From Mycolicibacterium gilvum (GTDB taxonomy: Bacteria > Actinomycetota > Actinomycetes > Mycobacteriales > Mycobacteriaceae): a DNA stretch of 64,000 nt. The translations under genes were made by a program, and so were the position numbers. Of this stretch, positions 34,782 to 43,903 are shown piece after piece (position 1 is the stretch's first letter; every line of letters starts with the position of its first letter). The notes under the pieces were generated by a model. That model was not told the origin of the DNA and ran no database searches. It saw only the letters and a list, made by a program, of their open reading frames with translations. The stretch lies in NCBI RefSeq assembly GCF_900454025.1, contig NZ_UGQM01000001.1:1674001-1738000 (forward strand). Direction: 5' to 3'.

Positions 34782-36101
34782 ATGACCATAGCCACACCGT
34801 CGGACCCGGCGACCCTGCGCAGGGTGGCGTTGTCGAGCCTGCTCGGAACAGCCATCGAGTACTACGACTTCCTGGTGTACGGCACGATGAGCGCGCTGGT
34901 GTTCGGCAGGGTGTTCTTCCCGGATTCCGATCCCGCGGTCGCGACCATCGCCGCATTCGGCACGCTGGCCGCCGGATACGTCGCCCGACCGGTCGGCGGC
35001 ATCCTGTTCGGTCACTTCGGAGACCGTCTGGGACGCAAGCGAATGCTGGTTCTGACGATGGGCCTGATGGGCGCCGCGAGCTTCGCCATCGGACTGCTCC
35101 CGACGTTCGCCGCGGTCGGCGTGACGGCGCCACTGCTGCTCGTCGCTCTACGTGTGATCCAGGGGATCGCGATCGGCGGAGAGTGGGGCGGGGCCACCCT
35201 CATGGTCACCGAGCACGCCGAACCTCATCGCCGTGGATTCTGGAACGGTGTCATGCAGATGGGCTCACCCATCGGCTCACTGCTGTCGGTCACCGTCGTC
35301 ACGGCGATCACGCTGCTGCCCGACGAGGCGTTCGTCTCCTGGGGATGGCGGGTGCCGTTCCTGCTCAGCGTGGTGCTGCTGGCGATCGGTGTCTACGTGC
35401 GCGTATCCATCACCGAGAGCCCCGTTTTCGAGCAGGCGAAACCGAAGGTTGTTGAGAGCAGGCGCATCCCGCTGATCGAGGTGCTGCGGCGGCCCCGCAA
35501 CCTGATCCTCGCCTGCGCGGTGGGCATCGGGCCGTTCGCGCTCACCGCCCTGATCAGCACCCACATGATCAGCTACGCCACATCGATCGGCTATCACCGC
35601 ACCGATGTGATGACATCTCTGGTGTTCACCTCGCTGTCCGCGCTGATCGCCATCCCGGTGTTCTCCGCGCTGTCCGACCGGGTGGGGCGCCGACCGGTCA
35701 TGCTGGTCGGCGGCGTCGCGATCATCTGCTACGCATGGCCGTTCTACTGGTTGGTGGACATGCGGGCGATGGCATGGCTGGTCGTCGCGATGATGGTCGC
35801 GCAGATCGTCCAGTCGTTGATGTACGCACCGCTGGGCGCGCTGTACTCCGAGATGTTCGGAACCACGGTGCGCTACACCGGAGCCTCCATGGGATATCAA
35901 CTTGCGGCATTGGTCGGTGCCGGATTCACCCCGATGATCGCCAGCAGCCTGCTCGTCGACGAGGTGACCAGTGTGCCGTTGGTGGTGCTGGCGATGGGTT
36001 GCGGCGCCGTCACCGTGCTCGCCGTCTGGCGGATCCGGGAGACCCAGGGTGTCGATTTGGCCGGCATCGACTCTGGGCGCAACGCGGTCCGTACACCGTG
36101 A
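34782..36101 (+). CDS. MFS transporter, metabolite:H+ symporter (MHS) family
   Basis: A 439-residue, 12-span transporter. Seen: N-terminal SLLGTAIEYYDFLVYGTMSA with the Asp typical of MHS, GHFGDRLGRKRML and LSDRVGRRPVML loops, and the RVIQGIAIGGEWGGA segment with conserved Glu. Family members import organic acids and osmolytes with H+. GAGAGGA precedes ATG 34782. Divergence from the HsaD-like operon suggests it imports an aromatic or steroid acid fed to those enzymes; the substrate is not known. Confidence 0.9.
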   Translation: MTIATPSDPATLRRVALSSLLGTAIEYYDFLVYGTMSALVFGRVFFPDSDPAVATIAAFGTLAAGYVARPVGGILFGHFGDRLGRKRMLVLTMGLMGAASFAIGLLPTFAAVGVTAPLLLVALRVIQGIAIGGEWGGATLMVTEHAEPHRRGFWNGVMQMGSPIGSLLSVTVVTAITLLPDEAFVSWGWRVPFLLSVVLLAIGVYVRVSITESPVFEQAKPKVVESRRIPLIEVLRRPRNLILACAVGIGPFALTALISTHMISYATSIGYHRTDVMTSLVFTSLSALIAIPVFSALSDRVGRRPVMLVGGVAIICYAWPFYWLVDMRAMAWLVVAMMVAQIVQSLMYAPLGALYSEMFGTTVRYTGASMGYQLAALVGAGFTPMIASSLLVDEVTSVPLVVLAMGCGAVTVLAVWRIRETQGVDLAGIDSGRNAVRTP

Positions 36102-36126
36102 ACTCGCAAGCACAGCACTCGGAGAT

Positions 36127-36146
36127 CCGGCGTTGGAAGACGCCGG
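36127..36146 (+). terminator. Hairpin after MHS transporter
   Basis: CCGGCGT (36127-36133) and ACGCCGG (36140-36146) make a 7-bp stem with a six-base loop, 25 bases after the transporter stop. The gap to the next gene start (36275) shows nothing else clear. Confidence 0.45.
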
Positions 36147-36274
36147 CGCCGTCGATCTTCGACCGGTTGCCTGACGGGGTCTACGGTCTGATCACCGTGA
36201 ACCTCTTCGCCCGCTGCGTCGCAGGCTAGACCGGACAAACCCTCGTCGCGATCGGGGTGATCTAGCCTGGCGGC

Positions 36275-37162
36275 ATGGGTGCGCAATCTCCGTGGCGCGA
36301 GCGGAGCAGACTTGTACGGGCACTGCGTCTTTGGCGAACCCGCGACCCGCACACCTTCCGGGAGAAGGTGAGATACAAGATGCTGCGTGACCATCGCGCC
36401 CTGGTCGTCACCTTCGCCGACAAAGCCGCGGTGCGGGATTACGTGGCGCACAGGGTGGGAGACAGGTACCTGCCGTATGTGCACGGGATCGTCGACGACC
36501 CGGCGATGCTGCCCGAACTGCCCGAGTCCTTCGTGATCAAGCCGACGCACGGCAGCGGGGCCGCCATCATCGTCGCGCCGAATGCGCCTGCCGACGCCCG
36601 GCTGCCACCCGTCGCGCAGAGTTGGACGTACGCACACATCCGACCCGAGTTCGCCGATCGAGCACAGATCCTCGCGATCGCGACGGACTGGCTCACCCGG
36701 TTGTACGGGCAGGGACCCAACGCGGAGTGGGTCTACGGGCAGGTGCAGCGCCGGATTCTGGTCGAAGAACTGTTGACCCGCACCGACGGCGGCATCCCCG
36801 ACGACTACAAGTTCTTCGTCTTCCACGGCAGGTGCGCCTACATCGAGGTCGACGCCGGCCGCTTCGGGTCGCGCACCCAGGACTTCTTCACCGCGGACTG
36901 GACGCACCTGCCGCTGAGTGGCGGCCTGCCGTGGGCGCAGCCCGAACCCCGCCGTCCGCGGACTCTGGACGAGATGATCGAGGTCGCCGAACGCCTCGGC
37001 GCAGAAACGGATTTCGTGCGCGTCGACCTCTACGACGTCGACGGTCGCATCGTCTTCGGCGAGCTCACGAGCTTCCCCGCCGGCGGCAACAGTCCCTTCG
37101 ATCCCGAATCCTTCAACGCCGAGTTCGGACGCCACTGGACCGTCCCGCGTCATTACCGCTGA
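36275..37162 (+). CDS. TupA-like ATP-grasp protein
   Basis: A 295-residue protein with the TupA-like ATPgrasp pattern: KVRYKMLRDHRALVVTFADK at the start, SFVIKPTHGSGAAIIVAP for the nucleotide-binding lysine/glycine loop, EELLTRTDGGIPDDYKFFVF, FVRVDLYDVDGRIVFGEL with catalytic acid. These proteins ligate or polymerise, for example in teichuronopeptide or exopolysaccharide gene clusters; here the substrate is unknown. It appears to stand alone as a single gene. Confidence 0.85.
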   Translation: MGAQSPWRERSRLVRALRLWRTRDPHTFREKVRYKMLRDHRALVVTFADKAAVRDYVAHRVGDRYLPYVHGIVDDPAMLPELPESFVIKPTHGSGAAIIVAPNAPADARLPPVAQSWTYAHIRPEFADRAQILAIATDWLTRLYGQGPNAEWVYGQVQRRILVEELLTRTDGGIPDDYKFFVFHGRCAYIEVDAGRFGSRTQDFFTADWTHLPLSGGLPWAQPEPRRPRTLDEMIEVAERLGAETDFVRVDLYDVDGRIVFGELTSFPAGGNSPFDPESFNAEFGRHWTVPRHYR

Positions 37163-37231
37163 CCCGACATCGCAGAACATGACGGCTCTTCGCGGCGGCG
37201 CACCCTATCCTGAGCGCCGACACAACACTCT

Positions 37232-38371
37232 ATGGGGGAAGCCGTGGTGAATGCTCGCCGGCGGGCGCTGCTCACCGTCATCCTGATGGTGGCGGGGATG
37301 GTCACGGCCAGTGGTCTGGCGGGACCGGCGGCGGCGCAACCGTCGGCCGTGACCGTCGCGGTCGCACCCGTCACCCCGTTCGTGATCAACAACGACGGCA
37401 TATGGTCCGGTTTCACCGTCGAACTCTGGCAGGCGATCGCGAGTCGAGAACGGTGGACGACCGACTGGCTCGCGGTCGACACGCTGGACCAGCAGTTGGC
37501 CGCCGTCGCCGAGGGACGGGCCGACGTCGCGGCGGGCGCCATCTCGGTGACCGCCGACCGTCGCCAGCGGTTCGACTTCTCCCAGCCCATCCTCGACGCC
37601 GGGATGCAGATCATCGTTCCCAATCACGACCCGCAACCGTCGTCACCGGGGCTGCGTGAGTTCCTGAGGCTGGTGTTCTCCGGCACGATGGTGACGTGGC
37701 TGGCGGCCGCGCTGGCCATCACCATTCTTCCGGCGCACCTGCTGTGGCTGATCGAGCGCCGGCACACCGACCCCGCCGTGTCGAAGTCCTACTTTCCCGG
37801 CATCGTCGAGGCCTTCGGCTGGGGACTGGGCACGCTGGCTGCCTCCGACGCCGCCTCGCCTCGACACTGGGTGGGCCGCGCGATGGGGATCGGGTGGGCG
37901 TTCATCGGCATCATCTTCGTCGCGTTCTACACGGCCAACCTGACCGCCGCCCTGACCGTCGAAAAGCTCGACGCGCAGATCAACGGCCCGAACGACCTGT
38001 ACGGCAAATCGGTGTGCACCGAGGCGAAGACGACCTCGGCGGCCTACCTGACCCGCATCGATGTGAAGCCCGTGCTGGTGCCGGTGATCGAGCAGTGTTA
38101 CGACGGTCTGCGCGACGACACCTACGAGGCCGTCGTGTTCGACGCACCGGTGCTGCGCTACTACGTGACACATGACGGCAACGGCATCGCGGGGATGACC
38201 GGGCCGGTGTTCCACGACGAGGACTACGGTCTGGCGATGCCGGTGGGCAGCCCCCTGCGCGCACGGATCGACCAGGCACTGCTCGAACTACGCGAGGACG
38301 GCACCTACGACCTGATCGAGGAGAAGTGGTTCGGGGACGACCAGGACACCGAGGCGGGAAGTGGCGGATGA
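37232..38371 (+). CDS. GluR0-like ionotropic receptor / solute-binding channel protein
   Basis: A 379-residue protein with the layout of bacterial glutamate receptors: signal peptide (1-36), ligand lobe 1 (37-148) with TADRRQRFDFSQPI, M1 (152-173), pore loop (around 188-208), M2 (216-240), ligand lobe 2 (250-370) with YEAVVFDAPVLRYYV. The M2 segment AFYTANLTAALTVEKL is close to the SYTANLAAF gate signature of eukaryotic receptors. There is no TVGYG potassium filter; the loop reads GWGLGTLAAS. GTG 37247 has a better ribosome site (GGGGGAA) than ATG 37232, so the true start may be 5 residues later. Confidence 0.8.
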   Translation: MGEAVVNARRRALLTVILMVAGMVTASGLAGPAAAQPSAVTVAVAPVTPFVINNDGIWSGFTVELWQAIASRERWTTDWLAVDTLDQQLAAVAEGRADVAAGAISVTADRRQRFDFSQPILDAGMQIIVPNHDPQPSSPGLREFLRLVFSGTMVTWLAAALAITILPAHLLWLIERRHTDPAVSKSYFPGIVEAFGWGLGTLAASDAASPRHWVGRAMGIGWAFIGIIFVAFYTANLTAALTVEKLDAQINGPNDLYGKSVCTEAKTTSAAYLTRIDVKPVLVPVIEQCYDGLRDDTYEAVVFDAPVLRYYVTHDGNGIAGMTGPVFHDEDYGLAMPVGSPLRARIDQALLELREDGTYDLIEEKWFGDDQDTEAGSGG

Positions 38372-38472
38372 GTAGTGTCGAATCGGGATCCCAAGCGCCC
38401 TAGAGACATTCGCGGTCACTCCGCCCTCCAGGGATGTGTTCGAGAGCAGCGCTGATCCGAAATGCGAAGAGT

Positions 38473-38500
38473 GGTTTCGTAATACGGCCCCGAGGGGATG
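38473..38500 (+). promoter_or_regulatory. Possible SigF-like promoter for the GAF-PP2C gene
   Basis: GGTTTC at 38473-38478 and GGGATG at 38495-38500, with a 16-base spacer, resemble a mycobacterial SigF -35/-10 pair (GGTTT ... GGGTA), although the -10 is imperfect. It lies 88 bases before the ATG of the phosphatase gene. Confidence 0.3.
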
Positions 38501-38587
38501 GATGTTCCTGTCGGGTCACGCGGACTCCTGCGCGTCGGTCGGCATGCCCGGCCGATATTCCAAGATCACGAGGTCTAGCTTGTAGGT

Positions 38588-41143
38588 ATGGCCGACGACA
38601 GGAACCTCCCCGCGTTCCGTCGTCATGGACGTCAGGAAGGCGACCGGACCGACGCCGAATTCGACGAGCTGATAGCCGCCCGCAACCAGATGGATCACCT
38701 GGTCCGGGCCATCGTCGCGATCGGCTCGGACCTGGATTTCAGTGTGACGCTCGAACGCATCGTCACCGCGGCCCGCGAGTTGAGCGGTGCCCGCTACGGA
38801 GGTCTCGGGATACGGGCAGCCGGGGGCAACCTCGTCTCGTCCGTCGAATCCGGTGATGAGTTCGATGTCGCGGCGCTCGCCGGGTTGCCGATCGACGGCG
38901 GACTGCGGATCGACGATCTGCGGGACCATCCCGAGATCACCGACCTCCAGGCGCTCAATCGCCCGATCCGGGCGCTGCTGGCGATCCCGGTCACGGTCCG
39001 CGGAGCCGATTTCGGCTCCCTCTATCTCGCCGACGACCGTCCGGGACGGGTGTTCTCCGACGCCCAGGAGAGCGCGGTCCGTGCGTTGGCGACCGCCGCG
39101 GCGGCCGCGATCGACAACGCTCGGCTCTTCGAACGGGAACGCGAGGCGGCGAGATGGACGAAGGCGAGCCGCGAGATCACGACAGCGCTGCTGTCGGGAG
39201 ATCCGCAGACGGGGCCCCTTCAGCTCATCGTGAACCGGGCGCTGGAACTGGCCGGCGCCGAGCAGGCGATCCTGCTGGTGCCGCTGGAACCCGACGTGCC
39301 CGCCGAGGACGTCGACACCCTGATCGTTGCGGCGACCGCGGGCCGGTACTCCTCGGAGGTCATCGGGCGGCAGGTCCCGATGGCGGGTTCCACCACGGGA
39401 GGTGTCGCACGCCGCGGTCTGCCGATGATCACCGACTCCTTCCAGTATCCGATCGAGGGCTTCACCGATGTGGGGGAGCGGTCGGCGATCGTGATGCCGC
39501 TGATCGTCGATGACGCCGTGCTGGGGGTCATCGCGGTGGCCCGGCGTCCGAACCAGCCGGCGTTCGACGAGGATTACCTCGAACTCGTCAGCGACTTCGC
39601 CCGCCATGCCTCCATCGCGCTCGCGCTCGCGGCCGGTCGGGAGCATGCGCTCAATCGTCAGCTGGCACAAGCTGATTCGGTGAGCGAAGCGATGGCCGGA
39701 GCCGCCGAGGAACTGCGTCGGCTCTGGCGTGCGCGCCGTGTCCTGGCCGTCACGTTCCCGACCCGGTCCGAAGCCGCCAACGTCGAACCCGTGGTGGTGT
39801 CGGCTGGTGAGCACACCACCTGGCGGGAGTTGCCCGACGGCATCCGCCAGATCCTCCTGTCGATGCGCAGGGGCGACCTGCTCACGCCGAACGCGGCCGA
39901 GCCCGGGACCGCCGGAATCGCCGTCCAGCATCCCGAGGGAATCCTCGTGGTCTGGATAGAACTCGCCGAGCACCGCTCCTTCACGCTGGAGGACCAGACG
40001 CTGCTGACCGTGCTCGCCGGGCGCCTGAGTGCGGGACTGCAACGGGTCCACCAGGTGGATCAGCAGCGCGAGACGGCACTGGCCCTCCAGCACGCGATCC
40101 TGGGACCGGCCCATCTCCCACCGGGTTTCACGGTGCGCTACCAGGCGGCCAGTCGACCCCTGCAGGTCGGTGGCGACTGGTATGACGTCGTCGATCTCGA
40201 CGACGGCCGCATCGCGCTCATCGTCGGCGACTGCGTCGGTCACGGGCTGGCGGCCGCCACCGTGATGGGACAGGTGCGCAGCGCCTGTCGGGCGCTGCTG
40301 CTGGAGAATCCCAGTCCCGGCGCGGCGCTGAGCGGGATGGACCGCTTCGCCGCGCGCCTGCCGGGCGCGCAGTGCACCACCGCCGTGGTGATGGTGCTCG
40401 ATCCGGCGTCCGGCGAGATCGCGTATTCGAGCGCCGGGCACCCGCCTCCGTTGGTCGTGCACGCCGACGGTGAGGTGGAGACGTTCGACGACGCCCACAC
40501 CATCGCGCTGGGTCTGCGGCTGAACTGGGCGCGGCCCGAGACCCGTCGGACGCTCGAGGTCGGCTCGACGCTGGTGCTCTACACCGACGGTCTGGTCGAA
40601 CGCCGCCGAATCCCGTTGGAGGAGGGGATCTCCCGCGCCACCGATGTCGTCGTGGAACACCGCGCCGCCCCGCTCGACGACTTGGCGAACGCGATCATGT
40701 CCGAGCTTGCGCCCAGCGTGGGCTATCAGGACGATGTCGCGCTTCTGCTCTACCGCCACCCGGCTCCGCTGGAGCTCACCTTCCCCGCCCACGCAGACCA
40801 TCTGGCGCCGACGCGGACTGCTCTGCGGCGTTGGCTCTCGGGGGCGAAAGTGGAGCAGGGCCGTGTGATGGAGGTTCTCGTGGCAGCAGGCGAGGCGGTT
40901 GCGAATGCCATCGAGCACGGCCACCGACACGGTCCGCCGGGAACCGTGCGACTGCGGGCCACCGCCCTGGTCGATCTGGTCGAGTTGATCATCACCGACA
41001 GCGGCTCCTGGAAGCCGCCGTCGGCGATCCCGGACACCTACCGCGGTCGAGGCATCGGCATCATGCGGGGCCTCATGCAGGACGTCACCATCGCCCACGA
41101 TTCCGACGGGACGACGATCCATCTCTACGCGAGGATCAGCTGA
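38588..41143 (+). CDS. GAF-GAF-PP2C(SpoIIE)-HATPase sensor phosphatase/kinase
   Basis: An 851-residue signalling protein. Domains: N-terminal helix, GAF 1 (~40-180, with DosS-like GGLGIRAAGGNLVS ... AIPVTVRGADFGSLYLAD), GAF 2 (~195-350), a SpoIIE/PP2C phosphatase (~495-715) with GGDWYDVVDLDDGRIALIVG, GDCVGHG, YSSAGHPPPL and GYQDDVALLLY, and a C-terminal HATPase_c (~725-850) with EAVANAIEHG and GRGIGIMRGL. The arrangement couples a Ser-phosphatase with an anti-sigma-like kinase. TGATG overlap with the STAS gene shows they work together in a partner-switch. No heme-ligand His is seen at the expected place in GAF 1. Confidence 0.92.
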   Translation: MADDRNLPAFRRHGRQEGDRTDAEFDELIAARNQMDHLVRAIVAIGSDLDFSVTLERIVTAARELSGARYGGLGIRAAGGNLVSSVESGDEFDVAALAGLPIDGGLRIDDLRDHPEITDLQALNRPIRALLAIPVTVRGADFGSLYLADDRPGRVFSDAQESAVRALATAAAAAIDNARLFEREREAARWTKASREITTALLSGDPQTGPLQLIVNRALELAGAEQAILLVPLEPDVPAEDVDTLIVAATAGRYSSEVIGRQVPMAGSTTGGVARRGLPMITDSFQYPIEGFTDVGERSAIVMPLIVDDAVLGVIAVARRPNQPAFDEDYLELVSDFARHASIALALAAGREHALNRQLAQADSVSEAMAGAAEELRRLWRARRVLAVTFPTRSEAANVEPVVVSAGEHTTWRELPDGIRQILLSMRRGDLLTPNAAEPGTAGIAVQHPEGILVVWIELAEHRSFTLEDQTLLTVLAGRLSAGLQRVHQVDQQRETALALQHAILGPAHLPPGFTVRYQAASRPLQVGGDWYDVVDLDDGRIALIVGDCVGHGLAAATVMGQVRSACRALLLENPSPGAALSGMDRFAARLPGAQCTTAVVMVLDPASGEIAYSSAGHPPPLVVHADGEVETFDDAHTIALGLRLNWARPETRRTLEVGSTLVLYTDGLVERRRIPLEEGISRATDVVVEHRAAPLDDLANAIMSELAPSVGYQDDVALLLYRHPAPLELTFPAHADHLAPTRTALRRWLSGAKVEQGRVMEVLVAAGEAVANAIEHGHRHGPPGTVRLRATALVDLVELIITDSGSWKPPSAIPDTYRGRGIGIMRGLMQDVTIAHDSDGTTIHLYARIS

Positions 41144-41463
41144 TGCCCACCTTTCTGACCTTCGACACGGTGCGCGCGGCCGACGGCCGCGAGGTCCGGC
41201 TGATCGCGGCGGGCGAGATCGATCTGAGCAACGTCGACGACCTGAAGTCTGCGCTGAGCGCCGCGATCGGTGAGACCGCCGCGGCCGGAGCGGTGCTCGT
41301 CGTCGACTTCGCCGCGGTGGAGTACGTCGACAGCGCGGCCATCAACGTTCTGTCCGCCGACTCCGAGACGATCCACAAAATCGTGGTTCATCCGTTTCTG
41401 CTGACCACGTTCAGGGTCAGTGGCCTGACCGAACTCGTGACCGTCGAGGCGGCGGCGATCTGA
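41143..41463 (+). CDS. STAS-domain anti-sigma factor antagonist
   Basis: A 106-residue single STAS domain (VRLIAAGEIDLSNVDDLKSA, VLVVDFAAVEYVDSAAINVL). The DSA at the strand-helix junction is the usual phosphorylatable serine position. It would bind the HATPase of the upstream protein or an anti-sigma kinase and be dephosphorylated by a PP2C domain. It is coupled to the upstream gene by TGATG. Length matches SpoIIAA-like proteins. Confidence 0.9.
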   Translation: MPTFLTFDTVRAADGREVRLIAAGEIDLSNVDDLKSALSAAIGETAAAGAVLVVDFAAVEYVDSAAINVLSADSETIHKIVVHPFLLTTFRVSGLTELVTVEAAAI

Positions 41464-41489
41464 TCCGGTCACGGAGACGGCGACGCAGG

Positions 41490-41508
41490 GTCCGGGCGCG
41501 TCCCGGAC
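41490..41508 (+). terminator. Hairpin after the STAS gene
   Basis: GTCCGGG and CCCGGAC make a 7-bp stem with a CGCGT loop, 26 bases after the STAS stop, in the 172-base gap before the phytochrome gene. No U-run. Confidence 0.5.
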
Positions 41509-41635
41509 GTGTCCTCGCGGGCGTCGACTGGTTGGATGGGTGAGGTATGCACGCGGCACGCGGTGAAGCACCCCGGTACACACCTGGAATCCGGGCGGCT
41601 GATCCGTGGCGTCCGCAGGTAGTGGAGAGCGGCCC

Positions 41636-43903
41636 GTGACCGGCCCCGGGCCGGCCGGTCTCGACGCGAGCGACGGTCTGGTCGCCGTCGGCACGCCGAT
41701 CGACCTGGACAACTGCGCGCGGGAGCCGATCCACATCCCCGGCAGTGTCCAGCCCCGCGGAGTTCTCGTCGTGGTGCGCGAGCCCGAATTCGAGGTCAGG
41801 CAGGTCAGCGCCAACGTCGAGGAACTGCTCGGACACCCTGTCGAGTCGGTACTGGGCCGGCATCTGTCGGCACTGATGGGGGCTTCCCAGGCTGCGAGAG
41901 TGCAACAGGCGGCGTCGATCGTGGGCGATCTGCACCGCCGCAACCCGGTGGAGTGCGTTCTCGATGTCCGCGGAAAGTCGCTCGAGTTCGATGCGATCCT
42001 GCACCGCGAGCCCGGCGGTGTGCTGTTGGTCGAGCTGGAGGTGGCCTTCGGGGCACGGCCGTACTCGTTCCCGAACACCTACCAGGCGGTGCGCAGCTCG
42101 GTCGAGGCGCTCAACCGGGCGACGACGATGGCCGACCTGTACGACACCGCCGCCCGTTCGGTGCGTGAACTGACGGGTTTCGACCGGGTGATGGTCTACC
42201 GCTACGACGAGGAATACAACGGCGAGGTGGTTGCCGAAGCCAAACGCGACGACCTCAACTCGTTCCTCGGACTGCACTATCCGTCGACCGACATCCCGGC
42301 GCAGGCCCGCGCGCTGTACGAGAAGAACTGGCTCCGGCTGATCTCCGACGTCGACTACGCTCCTGTGCCCCTGGTGCCCGCGGTCGACCCGGCGGTCGGT
42401 AAACCCCTGGACCTCACCCACGCCACCCTGCGCAGCGTCTCGCCGATCCACATCGAATACCTGCAGAACATGGGTGTGCACGCCTCGATGTCGATCTCGC
42501 TGCTGCGGCACGGGCGGCTGTGGGGACTGATCGCATGCCACCACTACGCCGGGCCGCACCTGCCGCCGTTCGGCAACCGCGCAGCGGCGGAGTTCCTGGG
42601 TTCGACGCTGTCTTTGCGGCTCGTCGATCAGTACGAGGACGATCAGCTGCACAGGCGTCTCGATGCGCAGGCCGTCCTGGTGAAACTGACCGCCGCCACG
42701 ATGAACGACGGCAAGCCGCTGGTGTCGGCGCTGCTCGGCGCACCCGACCTGCTCGACCTCGTGCCCGCCGACGGTGTCGTCGTCGACATCGGCGGCCACC
42801 ACCGCACGAGGGGATCGGTTCCCTCGCCCGAGGTGGTCGCGGCCGTGGCCGCGTGGGCACGGGCCGCGGAGGACGAGATCGCGCGGTCCGACAGCCTGTC
42901 GAGGACATTGCCCGACCTCGATGTCGATCCCGCTCTCGCCGCCGGTGCGCTGGTGCTCAACCTGCCGGACGGCCAGTTCGCCGCGTGGTTCCGGCGGGAG
43001 TCGCTGCGATCGGTGGACTGGGGAGGCGACCCCCACAACAAGGCGATCGCGGTGAGCGAGGGCGGCGAGGTACGCCTGAGCCCGCGCAAATCCTTCGAAC
43101 GATGGCAGGAGATCGTCCGCGACCGCGGAGAACCGTGGACACCCACCGAGATCGAGTCGGCGGACATGCTGCGGCGCCACCTCGTCGAGACGCTGTATCA
43201 CCGCACCCGTGGAGCGCTGCGGGTCGCAGAATTGGTGCAACGCAGCCTGATTCCCGACTCCATTCCCGACCTGGAGAGCTGGGAGCTGACCGCGCACTAC
43301 GAACCGGCAGCAGGCGAACGCGTCGGGGGCGACTGGTACGACGCGTTCGAGTTGCGCGACGGGCGGTTGATCGTGGTGGTCGGTGACGTCGCCGGGCACG
43401 GCGTCACCGTCGCGGGCACGATGGCGCAGCTGCGCAATGCCCTGCGCGCACAGCTGTTCGCCGGCGCCGCACCCGCCGAGGCGGTGAGGCAGCTCAACGA
43501 TTTCTGCGTGCATCTGCTCCGCAGCGCTTTCGCCACCGTGCTGGTGGCCCGCGTCGATCTGGACTCCGGCCTCGTGGAGGCAACCTCCGCCGGCCACCTG
43601 ATGCCCTACCTGACCGAAGGTTCCGCGACTGCGGTGGCTGCGCCCATTCGGCTCTCACCGCCGATCGGGCTCAGCAGCGCGCGCTACACCCAGAGCACGT
43701 TCACCATCGAACCCGGGCAGTGTCTGGTGCTGTACTCCGACGGGCTGGTCGAGCGTCGCGGCGAGGTGATCGACGACGGCATGGACCGTCTGGCCCGAGG
43801 GCTCGGGGAGTGCGCCGAACCGGCTGCGTACCCGATCTGGGCGGCGCTGGCGTCCGGACACACCGAGGACGACGTCACCGTCGTGACGCTGCGCCGGCCT
43901 TGA
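41636..43903 (+). CDS. Bacteriophytochrome fused to SpoIIE/PP2C phosphatase
   Basis: A 755-residue photoreceptor. Domains: PAS (~15-135), GAF (~160-315), PHY (~325-510), PP2C (~545-755). Key residues seen: C27 (DLDNCAREPIHIPGSVQP) where bacteriophytochromes attach biliverdin, STDIPAQARALY with D219-I220-P221, SPIHIEYLQNMGVHAS with H272, and CHHYAGP with H302/H303. The PHY tongue shows WFRRESLRSVDWGGDP and SPRKSF. PP2C has GGDWYDAF, GDVAGHG and DDVTVV. Output is thus a phosphatase, not a histidine kinase. GTG 41636 is supported by GGAGAG six bases upstream; GTG 41606 is possible. Its likely target is a phospho-STAS protein. Confidence 0.93.
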   Translation: MTGPGPAGLDASDGLVAVGTPIDLDNCAREPIHIPGSVQPRGVLVVVREPEFEVRQVSANVEELLGHPVESVLGRHLSALMGASQAARVQQAASIVGDLHRRNPVECVLDVRGKSLEFDAILHREPGGVLLVELEVAFGARPYSFPNTYQAVRSSVEALNRATTMADLYDTAARSVRELTGFDRVMVYRYDEEYNGEVVAEAKRDDLNSFLGLHYPSTDIPAQARALYEKNWLRLISDVDYAPVPLVPAVDPAVGKPLDLTHATLRSVSPIHIEYLQNMGVHASMSISLLRHGRLWGLIACHHYAGPHLPPFGNRAAAEFLGSTLSLRLVDQYEDDQLHRRLDAQAVLVKLTAATMNDGKPLVSALLGAPDLLDLVPADGVVVDIGGHHRTRGSVPSPEVVAAVAAWARAAEDEIARSDSLSRTLPDLDVDPALAAGALVLNLPDGQFAAWFRRESLRSVDWGGDPHNKAIAVSEGGEVRLSPRKSFERWQEIVRDRGEPWTPTEIESADMLRRHLVETLYHRTRGALRVAELVQRSLIPDSIPDLESWELTAHYEPAAGERVGGDWYDAFELRDGRLIVVVGDVAGHGVTVAGTMAQLRNALRAQLFAGAAPAEAVRQLNDFCVHLLRSAFATVLVARVDLDSGLVEATSAGHLMPYLTEGSATAVAAPIRLSPPIGLSSARYTQSTFTIEPGQCLVLYSDGLVERRGEVIDDGMDRLARGLGECAEPAAYPIWAALASGHTEDDVTVVTLRRP

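Noticed and set aside
36102..36274. A small gene after the MHS transporter (frame ending at 36229)
   Set aside because: No start with a ribosome site and no family-like sequence; only a hairpin is visible.
38516..41122. Long open frame antisense to the GAF-PP2C-HATPase gene
   Set aside because: It mirrors the codon pattern of the real gene (high-GC antisense shadow) with no domains.
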